Shown: positions 1 through 6,795 of the stretch, in pieces | How the letters are laid out: every line of letters begins with the position of its first letter | How positions within the stretch are numbered: position 1 is the first letter of the stretch | From: CAWJEL01 sp964647255 | Lineage (GTDB): Bacteria > Chloroflexota > Anaerolineae > CG2-30-64-16 | Direction of reading: 5' to 3' | NCBI GenBank assembly: GCA_964647255.1 | Contig: CAZYGI010000005.1 | Location: 1-64,000, forward strand | Length of the DNA: 64,000 nt | The notes under the pieces: generated by a model | What the model saw: the letters and a program-made list of their open reading frames with translations, nothing else | What the model was told of the DNA's origin: nothing | The model's database searches: none | Program-made: the position numbers and the translations under genes

Positions 1-55
1 ACCAACTCTACTACGAAAGCCCGTTTACGTTAATTCAATTTGGCGAAGGTATTGA

Positions 56-1798
56 TCATACCATCTGCTTGACTACTGCGCCCAACTTTCGGGCGTCTTC
101 CAACAGGATCTCATCATCGTTGATGTGCGCCGGGGGCGCAGCGGCCGCGGTGATGGCAGCGGCCGCTGCAGGTTGGGCCTCGCCAGCCAGGGAGCAGCGC
201 ACCGTCACCGGACGACCGAGCGTCTCCGCCCAAGCCGCCTCGACCAGCGCACGATTTTGGCCGCCGCTCACCAGATCACGCGAGAACGCGTGCGAGAATT
301 GCAACACCAATGCGCCACCGGCCGCGTCGAGGTGTTTGACGCCCCGCAGCGCCGCCTGCACCTTCATGCCGCAACGTTTGCCCGCCACCTGGATGAACCG
401 CTCCCACGCGGCCTGGGCCGCGTTGAGTAAATCGCCGTCCGACAGCGCGGAGGCGGGCGCCTGGGGGGACACCTGAGGCGCCGCCTCCCCAGCGGCGGCC
501 GGAGCGGGTTGAGGGGTTGCGGCTCCCCCCGGCACCGATCTTGCCGGCGGCGCAGGCTCGGCGGACGCAGGGTGAGCCGAAGTAATCACCGCCGCCGGGG
601 CAAACTGGGGCCGAGAAACGGCGGTCGGTGCGCCTTGTCCGGGCGCACCTCCGGGTTGAGCTATAGGACCAGGGTTTTGCGCGACCGGTTGCACCGCCGG
701 CTGCGCTGCGAACAATGCGGCGCGTAGAAATGCCAACTCGATCGGAAGCTGCGGCACCCCCGGCACCTGATCCCGCAGCGCGCCGCGCGCTTCCGCAAAT
801 TCGTGCAGCGCGGCCAAAAGCGCACTTGGAGCCAGCAGGTCCGCCTGCCGCACCATCCGTGCGACCACGTCTTGCGGCAAATCTAGCTGCTCCGTTGTGC
901 GCGCCATACGCACGAACAGCACGCCGCGCAGGTAGGCGATGATCTGATCTAGAAGCTGTCCCAGCTCCGCCCCATCCGCAACCAGACGATTGATCAGCCC
1001 AAGGCCAGCCGCAGGATCGTTGGCGGCCAGATGATCCACCAACTGGCCAACCGTGCCTGCATTGACCAGGCCCAAAACGCGTTCAACGCGATCCAGGGTC
1101 AGCACGGCGTCACCGTAGGAGAGGAGCTGATCGAGCAGGCTCACTGCGTCGCGCATGCACCCGGTTGAACGCCGGGCGATGGCGACCAATGCGTCCGTCT
1201 CGGCCTTGCCGCCTTCGCTGGTCAGGATTTCCTGCAGATGCTCGACGATTTCTGCGGTCGGAATCCGCCGGAAGTCGAACCGTTGACACCGCGAGCGTAC
1301 GGTCTCGGGGACGCGATCCGGCTCGGTGGTGGCAAGAACAAAAATAGCGTGCGGCGGCGGCTCCTCCAGGGTCTTCAACAGGGCGTTGAAGGCTTCCTTG
1401 GTGAGCATGTGGACTTCATCAATGATGTAAACCTTATACCGGGCCTCGTTTGGGCGGAAACCAATTTTTTCGCGCAGATCGCGAATCTCGTCAATGCCCC
1501 GGTTGGAGGCCGCGTCGATCTCAATGAGATCAAGCTGCCGACCCTCGGTGATGGCAACGCAAATGGTGCAGTGATTGCACGGTCGCGCCGCGGGATCGGG
1601 GGCCAAACAGTTGATCGCCTTTGCCAGGATGCGCGCGGTGCTGGTTTTCCCGGTGCCGCGCGGTCCGGTGAAGAGATAGGCATGCGACAGGCGTCCTTCA
1701 CGCAACGCGTTGCGCAGGGTTACGGTGACATGTTCTTGTCCCACGACGGTGTCGAACGACTGGGAACGCCATTTGCGATAGAGGGCCTGCGCGGCCAT
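56..1798 (-). CDS. dnaX: DNA polymerase III subunit gamma/tau
   Basis: ATPase of the replicative clamp loader that loads the beta clamp on primed DNA. The 580-residue product has Walker A (GPRGTGKTS, about residue 45), a four-cysteine zinc module (C..CNHCTIC), the DEVH Walker B region (IIDEVHML) and sensor motifs (TTEPDRVPETVRSRCQRFDF). A long Ala/Pro/Gln-rich linker leads to a tau-like C-terminal part. An upstream in-frame ATG would add 69 residues, but the start at 1798 is preferred: GGAGG lies six bases ahead of it and MAAQALYRKWRS is the usual N-terminus of the family. The leader just upstream carries two tandem GAAAG/CTTTC hairpin-like units (about 1811-1850). The neighbouring HEAT gene is divergent. 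Confidence 0.95.
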   Translation of the reverse strand: MAAQALYRKWRSQSFDTVVGQEHVTVTLRNALREGRLSHAYLFTGPRGTGKTSTARILAKAINCLAPDPAARPCNHCTICVAITEGRQLDLIEIDAASNRGIDEIRDLREKIGFRPNEARYKVYIIDEVHMLTKEAFNALLKTLEEPPPHAIFVLATTEPDRVPETVRSRCQRFDFRRIPTAEIVEHLQEILTSEGGKAETDALVAIARRSTGCMRDAVSLLDQLLSYGDAVLTLDRVERVLGLVNAGTVGQLVDHLAANDPAAGLGLINRLVADGAELGQLLDQIIAYLRGVLFVRMARTTEQLDLPQDVVARMVRQADLLAPSALLAALHEFAEARGALRDQVPGVPQLPIELAFLRAALFAAQPAVQPVAQNPGPIAQPGGAPGQGAPTAVSRPQFAPAAVITSAHPASAEPAPPARSVPGGAATPQPAPAAAGEAAPQVSPQAPASALSDGDLLNAAQAAWERFIQVAGKRCGMKVQAALRGVKHLDAAGGALVLQFSHAFSRDLVSGGQNRALVEAAWAETLGRPVTVRCSLAGEAQPAAAAAITAAAAPPAHINDDEILLEDARKLGAVVKQMV

Positions 1799-1810
1799 GG
1801 ATATCCTCCA

Positions 1811-1852
1811 AAAACAAAGCCCGCTTTCCGAAATCGAAAGCCCACTTTCAGA
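1811..1852. repeat. Tandem GAAAG...CTTTC hairpin units in the dnaX leader
   Basis: On the minus strand two similar units follow each other, GAAAGTGGGCTTTC and GGAAAGCGGGCTTTG, each a short inverted repeat with a 3-4 base loop. They sit directly upstream of the dnaX ribosome-binding site. The layout resembles the CCAGGTTTCT-type palindromes at 18491 and 29484, but the sequence differs. A role in dnaX expression is possible but not shown. Confidence 0.45.
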
Positions 1853-1932
1853 AGTTGCCGCGGCAGTGTACCATAGACGAAGGATTCGCCGCAACTCGCC
1901 GCGACCGGCGTTTCTCGCCTTCCTTTGGCCTG

Positions 1933-1941
1933 TGCTATAAT
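1933..1941 (+). promoter_or_regulatory. Extended -10 promoter, probably leaderless
   Basis: TGC directly precedes TATAAT (1936-1941), forming an extended -10 element. The ATG of the HEAT-repeat gene begins seven bases after the hexamer, where transcription would normally start. No Shine-Dalgarno sequence fits in between, so the transcript is likely leaderless. No good -35 box was found. Confidence 0.5.
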
Positions 1942-1947
1942 CTCGGC

Positions 1948-3450
1948 ATGACCGGCAATTCGAAAGTCCTGACCGGACTGATGGAGCGGCGGGCGCTGGA
2001 AGCAAGCTTCACGGCGCTTTCCGAGGCAACCAGCGCGGCGGAGTTGGCTCACCAGGCCGATGAGATCGCCAAATCCCCGCGCGCCGCCCTGCCGATCCTG
2101 ATTGCCCGGCTGGATACGGAAGACCCGCAGTTGCGCGGCGGGCTCGGCGAGGTGGCAAAACGGCTGGATCGCGAGGGGGTCGTCGGCGCCTTGCAGGGCG
2201 TGCTGCGGTCGCGTGAGCGCAGCCAAATCGCCCGCTTGAGCGCCGCGACGATCCTCGACCGGTATCTGGGCGAGCCGATAGATGAGTCGGCGCTGATGGG
2301 CCTCGGCGATCCTGAGGCGGTGGCAATCCGATCGCTCAACGAGCTGATCGCCGCGATGGAGGACGACGAGACGGCCGTCCTCGAATACCTGAGCCAGCTT
2401 GCCGCGCAGCCGCCGGAGACGCCAGGGCTGATCCTGGCGGCCATCCCGCGGATGGCGCCGCACCGTCACCTGATAACGCTGCTGCGCGTCTTCGCACAGG
2501 ACACGGATCCGCGGCGCGCCCAAGAGGCGATTGAACAGCTCGGCCGGCTGCGGATGCCGGAAGCCCTCGTAGCGCTTGAGACGCTCACCCCGACGCTGCC
2601 CCTGGCCTTGAGCCGCTTGACGAACCGCGCCGCGCGCAAGCTGCGGATGAGCGGGATGTGCGCGGCTGACGCGCCGACGGCGCGCTGGCGAACGCTGCTG
2701 TCTCCCGTGGACGGCGCCGGCGTACAGGTGATCTGGTTCATCAGGCCAGCGCAGAAGCAGATAACCGAGGCGCAGTTGACCTTTGTCGTGCGCGACCCCG
2801 AAGGCATCGTGGCCTTTTACGGTGCGCACCAGGCGCCCGGCGCAGAACTGCCGCCGGAAAGGCCCATCGGCAGCGTGTCAACGTTGCCGATGGCGGACGG
2901 AGGCCCTGCGCTGCATCTGGTGGAGACGTCGTTCGACGCCGGACGGCATGCGGTGCGCACGGCGTTAGCACGCCATTGGGCGGACGGCACGTTTCCGCCA
3001 TTGGCGTATCGCTTCTGGAACGCGCTGCTTTGGAACGCCCCAGAGCCGACCGAGGAGGAGACGCGGCTGCCGGTCGCCGAGCACTCTCCGGCCGTACTGG
3101 CCGCGTTGTTGGATCACCCGGCCTTCGCGGGCTGGTTTTGGCGCGATGAAGCAGTAGTGGATGCGGCCAGGCATCTAGGGTTGCATCCCAGCGCTGCGGC
3201 ACGCGCCAGCACGATCGCCAAGCTCGCAGCGCTGCACTTCGGCCAGGCGACGAGCGCCGGCTACGGGCGACGCCTTGACGCCATGACGCGCTGGCTGTCC
3301 CTGGCAGGCCAGCCGGAAGCGGCCGACCTGGCGTCCGCCCTCTGCGAGCATTTGGCCGTGACCCCACCGGCAGAGTCGCTTTTTGTGCGTCGGTTGATCG
3401 GCATCAGCCTTGACATAGCCGCGGTGAGCACGCCGATCAGGCGGACCTGA
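1948..3450 (+). CDS. HEAT-repeat protein of unknown function
   Basis: A 500-residue soluble protein. The N-terminal half is built of helical HEAT-like repeats (for example ALPILIARLDTEDPQLRGGLGEVAKRLDREG and the following units, residues about 40-240). The C-terminal half is not recognised. There is no signal peptide or membrane segment. The start at 1948 is chosen because TATAAT ends seven bases upstream, suggesting a leaderless message; the longer reading from 1855 would overlap the dnaX leader. HEAT repeats usually serve as protein-interaction scaffolds. The partner is unknown, and the neighbouring tatA gene gives no clear hint. Confidence 0.75.
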   Translation: MTGNSKVLTGLMERRALEASFTALSEATSAAELAHQADEIAKSPRAALPILIARLDTEDPQLRGGLGEVAKRLDREGVVGALQGVLRSRERSQIARLSAATILDRYLGEPIDESALMGLGDPEAVAIRSLNELIAAMEDDETAVLEYLSQLAAQPPETPGLILAAIPRMAPHRHLITLLRVFAQDTDPRRAQEAIEQLGRLRMPEALVALETLTPTLPLALSRLTNRAARKLRMSGMCAADAPTARWRTLLSPVDGAGVQVIWFIRPAQKQITEAQLTFVVRDPEGIVAFYGAHQAPGAELPPERPIGSVSTLPMADGGPALHLVETSFDAGRHAVRTALARHWADGTFPPLAYRFWNALLWNAPEPTEEETRLPVAEHSPAVLAALLDHPAFAGWFWRDEAVVDAARHLGLHPSAAARASTIAKLAALHFGQATSAGYGRRLDAMTRWLSLAGQPEAADLASALCEHLAVTPPAESLFVRRLIGISLDIAAVSTPIRRT

Positions 3451-3512
3451 TCAGTGTTCCGCAACAGAAACGTTCCCGCTTTCAACTTCCAATTTGATTA
3501 GGAGTAGCTCCC

Positions 3513-3695
3513 ATGCCCAATCTCGGTCCCACTGAACTGATCATCATTTTGATCATCGTCCTGGTCATCTTCGGCGCGAGCCGGCTGCCCGGCCTGTTCC
3601 GTGCCCTCGGTCAAGGGGTCAAGGAATTCCGGGACGCCTCTAAAGACACCACGACGGAGGAGAAGCCCAAGGACGCGCCAAACGAGCAAAAATAA
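3513..3695 (+). CDS. tatA: Sec-independent twin-arginine translocase subunit TatA/E
   Basis: A 60-residue protein with the standard TatA layout: short N-terminus (MPNLGPTEL), one membrane helix (IIIILIIVLVIFGASRLP), the conserved FG-x(3)-LP hinge, an amphipathic helix (GLFRALGQGVKEFRDAS) and a charged tail. TatA oligomers form the pore that exports folded Tat substrates. AGGAG lies ahead of the ATG. No tatC is in the window, so the rest of the translocase must be elsewhere. Confidence 0.9.
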   Translation: MPNLGPTELIIILIIVLVIFGASRLPGLFRALGQGVKEFRDASKDTTTEEKPKDAPNEQK

Positions 3696-3783
3696 AGCCT
3701 CGCTCCCGCCAGGGTCTTCCTGGTCGTAGCACGCTTTCGCGGTTCCTTGCGAGGCTCCGACGCGCACCACGCCGTGTTGACGG

Positions 3784-5184
3784 ATGCACCCCATGAACGC
3801 ACCATCTCACAACCGGCCTGAATGGTCGGGCCGGTTGGCTTGGGCGCTGCCGATCAGCGTTGGCTTGCTGGTCATCGGCTATCTGGTGATCCGCCAAACA
3901 GCCGTCCTACCTGCGCGACCGCCAGCGGCCTTCTGGGGTGAGCTCCTGGTTTTCGGCGTCGCCGGCCCGCTGGCGGCGTGGTATCTCTTGCGGCAGCTCG
4001 CGCGGGATAGGGTGGAACGCCGCGCCGCATCTGAGCGAATTCAAACGCTGATGGCTGAAGATCGCCGCCGAACGACTGAACTGGTGGCGCTGCACGCCGT
4101 TGCGACCGCGATGGGCCAGGCGCTGAACGAAGACGAGGCGTTGTCCGCGGCGCTGGGCCAGGTGGCCGAGGTGGCCGGCCTCGCTGGTGGAGAAATCTAC
4201 CGATGGAGCCCGGAGGCTGACCGATTAATCTTGGCCGCAGCGTACGATGAGGCGACTTCGTGCGCCGAGCCGGCAACCGCCGACACGCCGGGCGAATGCC
4301 CATGCGTATTGGCAGCCGCAAAGGGCGATCCGCAACAGGCAATAAGCTGCGGAAGCGCGGAGCGCCGGACCGGCCCCGGACCGGACTACGACCAACAGCC
4401 CTGCGCCGCCGTGCCAATCCCGGCGAAAGATCGCGTCCTGGGCGTGCTGCACGTGATCGGCCAACCCGGAACCGCGTTCGCCGACGCCGACCTGGCGCTG
4501 CTCCGGTCGGTGGCCGCGCAGATCGGCATTGCGGTGGAGAATATGCGCCTCCGCGAAGAGGCCCGCCGCGCCGAGGCCCTCTCCACCCTGATCCAGGAAA
4601 TGCACCACCGGATCAAGAACAACTTGCAGACCGTGGCCGATCTGCTGAGCCTGGAGATGTCGGCCAGCCCCAGCCCGGCCGCGCGCAAGAGCCTGCGCGA
4701 CAGCATCAGCCGGATCAAGAGCATCGCAGCGGTGCACGAGTTACTCTCGCTGGAGCAGTTGCGACTCACCGACATCACCGAGCTGGCGCGGCAGGTGTGC
4801 GACATTTCGCTGAAGCACCTGGTGCGCCCCGACCGGCGGGTGAGCGCGGAAATCACCGGGCCTGCGATTTACCTGCCCTCGAAACAGGCGACCGCGTTGG
4901 CGCTTGTGATGAACGAGCTGATAGCCAATGCGCTCGAGCACGCGTTCAGCGCAAACGGCAGCGACGGCCGGCTGACGATCAACACAGCGCAAGACGGCGC
5001 GCAGGTCACCGTGACCATCACCGACAACGGACGCGGGCTATCGCCCGATTTCGACCTGGCGGCACGGCGGGGCATGGGTTTGCAGATCGTGCAAACCCTG
5101 GTCGAAAAAGACCTGGCCGGGAACCTGCGACTGCAGAACACCGCCACAGGCGGCACCCAGGCCACTTTGACTTTCTTCAAGTAG
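3784..5184 (+). CDS. Sensor histidine kinase, GAF plus HisKA_2/HATPase (PdtaS-like)
   Basis: A 466-residue membrane kinase. Two hydrophobic helices (residues about 19-36 and 52-70) are followed by a short coiled coil, a GAF domain (about 95-255, with a Cys-rich insert near 160-207), a HisKA_2 dimerisation segment with the phosphoacceptor motif MHHRIKNNLQ (H275) and a HATPase domain with N box (NELIANALEHAF) and G1 box (DNGRGL). HisKA_2 kinases typically partner ANTAR response regulators, and one begins eight bases downstream. The GAF cysteines could sense redox state or a metal, but this is speculative. MHP is the called start; the ATG three codons later is also possible. Confidence 0.88.
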   Translation: MHPMNAPSHNRPEWSGRLAWALPISVGLLVIGYLVIRQTAVLPARPPAAFWGELLVFGVAGPLAAWYLLRQLARDRVERRAASERIQTLMAEDRRRTTELVALHAVATAMGQALNEDEALSAALGQVAEVAGLAGGEIYRWSPEADRLILAAAYDEATSCAEPATADTPGECPCVLAAAKGDPQQAISCGSAERRTGPGPDYDQQPCAAVPIPAKDRVLGVLHVIGQPGTAFADADLALLRSVAAQIGIAVENMRLREEARRAEALSTLIQEMHHRIKNNLQTVADLLSLEMSASPSPAARKSLRDSISRIKSIAAVHELLSLEQLRLTDITELARQVCDISLKHLVRPDRRVSAEITGPAIYLPSKQATALALVMNELIANALEHAFSANGSDGRLTINTAQDGAQVTVTITDNGRGLSPDFDLAARRGMGLQIVQTLVEKDLAGNLRLQNTATGGTQATLTFFK

Positions 5185-5191
5185 AATCGGC

Positions 5192-5770
5192 ATGGACGCG
5201 CTCAAGATCCTCATCGCTGACGACGAAAGCATCCGGCTGCTCAGCCTGCGCGCGCAGTTGACTGCGCTCGGCCACCGGGTCATCGCGGAGGCTTCCACCG
5301 GCGAAGAGGCAGTTGCCCTTGCCGCCAGCCAGCACCCCGACCTGGCTATCTTGGACATCAAGATGCCGCGCATGGATGGTATCGAGGCCGCCGAGCGCAT
5401 CACGCAGGCGCGGCCCATCCCCATCATCCTGCTCACCGCCTACAGTGAGGCGCAGTTGGTTGAGCGTGCCGCGCAGGCAAACATCTCCGCCTACCTGATG
5501 AAGCCCGTCTCCGAAGAAGATCTGCTGCCCGCGATCACCCTGGCGCTGATCCGCTTCAAGCAGTTCCAGGCCCTCCGGCAGGAAGTCTCCGACCTGCGCG
5601 AAGCGTTGGAAGCGCGCAAGGTGATCGAAAGAGCCAAGGGCATCCTGATGCGCCGGCTCAACCTCAGCGAAGATGAGGCGTTCCGCCGCCTGCAGCGACA
5701 GAGCCAGGAGTCGAACCGCAAGCTGGCCCAGGTGGCGGAGGCGATCGTGGTGGCGAATCAGCTGTTATAG
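5192..5770 (+). CDS. Response regulator with ANTAR RNA-binding output domain (PdtaR-like)
   Basis: A 192-residue protein with an N-terminal receiver domain (acidic DD at 10-11, phosphoacceptor D55 in LAILDIKMP, Lys in YLMKPV) and a C-terminal three-helix ANTAR domain (about 130-190, KVIERAKGILMRRLNLSEDEAF). ANTAR proteins bind paired hairpins in nascent RNA and prevent termination. It forms a two-component system with the preceding kinase. The ATG follows TAGAAT by four bases, and that TAG is the kinase stop. A hairpin with terminator shape lies about 110 bases downstream, ahead of the Wood-Ljungdahl locus, so that operon is a plausible target. Confidence 0.9.
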   Translation: MDALKILIADDESIRLLSLRAQLTALGHRVIAEASTGEEAVALAASQHPDLAILDIKMPRMDGIEAAERITQARPIPIILLTAYSEAQLVERAAQANISAYLMKPVSEEDLLPAITLALIRFKQFQALRQEVSDLREALEARKVIERAKGILMRRLNLSEDEAFRRLQRQSQESNRKLAQVAEAIVVANQLL

Positions 5771-5876
5771 AGAAAACATGACCCACATCATTGTCTCATC
5801 ATCCGCTCTCTGACATACTGGCATAGTTCAATAGCCCAGCAGGCTGACGCTGGCCTGCACCCGAATACAGGTGGTG

Positions 5877-5925
5877 AACGCCTGCCCATTTCGCTGTGCG
5901 CGAGGGGCAGGCGTTTATGTTTTCC
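5877..5925 (+). terminator. Intrinsic terminator or attenuator upstream of the Wood-Ljungdahl locus
   Basis: AACGCCTGCCC (5877-5887) pairs perfectly with GGGCAGGCGTT (5905-5915) and is followed by a T-rich tail (TTATGTTTT). It lies after the ANTAR regulator gene and overlaps the first codons of the next open frame. It may simply end the two-component operon, or it may be the antitermination target of the regulator. Confidence 0.65.
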
Positions 5926-6675
5926 AACGAAGGGCGAGCGACCAACGACGAAGAGCCTGTTCGTCAAACATCGTTTGCCGATCGTCTTTCGTCCAATGCG
6001 GAGCATTTCGTGCGAAGCTGTTGGCAAATCCGACAGGGACTCATTCCCGGTAACGGCCACTCAGGTCCAGCCGGCCAGTCGGCCGAGAACGCCTGGGTCA
6101 TGGGGTGCGCCGAGTGCGGGCTCTTCGGCCATCAGGTGTCCTGCTGGGAGCAGTGCAGCGGCTCCCCATGCTGTTGCGCGCCGATCCACGTCACCTGCGA
6201 TTTTTGCCCTCTCTATCTCGAACACCGGCGAGAGATCGCCGAACTGCTCAACACGAACGCTAAATCTGTAGCAACCCCTGGCACGTCCGCAGCCTCACTG
6301 GCGGTGCGGCTGCCGATTCACATCAAAGGAGAAGGTGCAGCGACTATGGAGAAACTACAACTCAACGTCCCCGACCTGTGGGCAGATCATCACGTGCTCA
6401 AGGTGCGAGCGGTTTTGACCGCGCTGCCCGGCGTGCAAGATGTGATTGCCAGCTCGGCCTTCCGCATGGTTGCGCTGAGCTACGACCCGGCCCTCATCAG
6501 CCCCGGCGCGATCATGGCCGAGCTTGAGGACGCGGGCTACCCCATCGCCACCGACGGCGCGAACATCGTGGCCGACCGTGTCCCCGTGGCCGACGGCAAG
6601 CGCGATCCGGCCTGGACCCGCCTCGGCATGCGTCAGATCAAAACGGACGAGCGGGATTTGAAAACCAAACGATAG
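5896..6675 (+). CDS. Cys-rich protein with C-terminal HMA-like domain, start uncertain
   Basis: Not a recognised named protein. The open frame has a Cys-rich middle part (residues about 69-108: CAECGLFGH, CWEQC, CCC, CDFC, at least ten cysteines and two histidines) and a C-terminal ferredoxin-like fold resembling HMA metal-binding domains (from MEKLQLNVPDL at residue 151). In the HMA part the usual MxCxxC loop is replaced by DLWADHH, so any metal site would be different. A good ribosome-binding site (AAAGGAGAAGG) precedes the ATG at 6346, so a separate 109-residue HMA-like protein may be made. The GTG at 5896 lies inside a terminator hairpin and is unlikely to be the real start; 5917 or 6100 are better. 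Lying just before the Ni-Fe-S CO dehydrogenase gene, it may handle metal or assembly (inference). Confidence 0.55.
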   Translation: MREGQAFMFSNEGRATNDEEPVRQTSFADRLSSNAEHFVRSCWQIRQGLIPGNGHSGPAGQSAENAWVMGCAECGLFGHQVSCWEQCSGSPCCCAPIHVTCDFCPLYLEHRREIAELLNTNAKSVATPGTSAASLAVRLPIHIKGEGAATMEKLQLNVPDLWADHHVLKVRAVLTALPGVQDVIASSAFRMVALSYDPALISPGAIMAELEDAGYPIATDGANIVADRVPVADGKRDPAWTRLGMRQIKTDERDLKTKR

Positions 6676-6795
6676 ATTGGGACTTGGTAGCTTAGTAACT
6701 TGGTGCCTTGTTGCGCCCAGATTGCCAGCCAACCGATCTACCAGTTTACCAATCTACTAATCTACCCAGTTGCCAATCACCAGGAGCAATCACCC
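6676..6795. repeat. Hairpin with period-8 repeat arms before cooS
   Basis: The left arm (about 6676-6715) and right arm (about 6735-6782) are each built from degenerate octamers (left ACTTGGTA, GCTTAGTA; right ACCAATCT, ACTAATCT). The two arms are roughly reverse complementary, giving a long imperfect stem just before the cooS ribosome-binding site. No open frame is supported. Confidence 0.6.

Noticed and set aside
1720..2829. Minus-strand frame overlapping dnaX leader and the HEAT gene
   Set aside because: Shadow frame; composition is typical of antisense translation and it overlaps the dnaX start in another frame.
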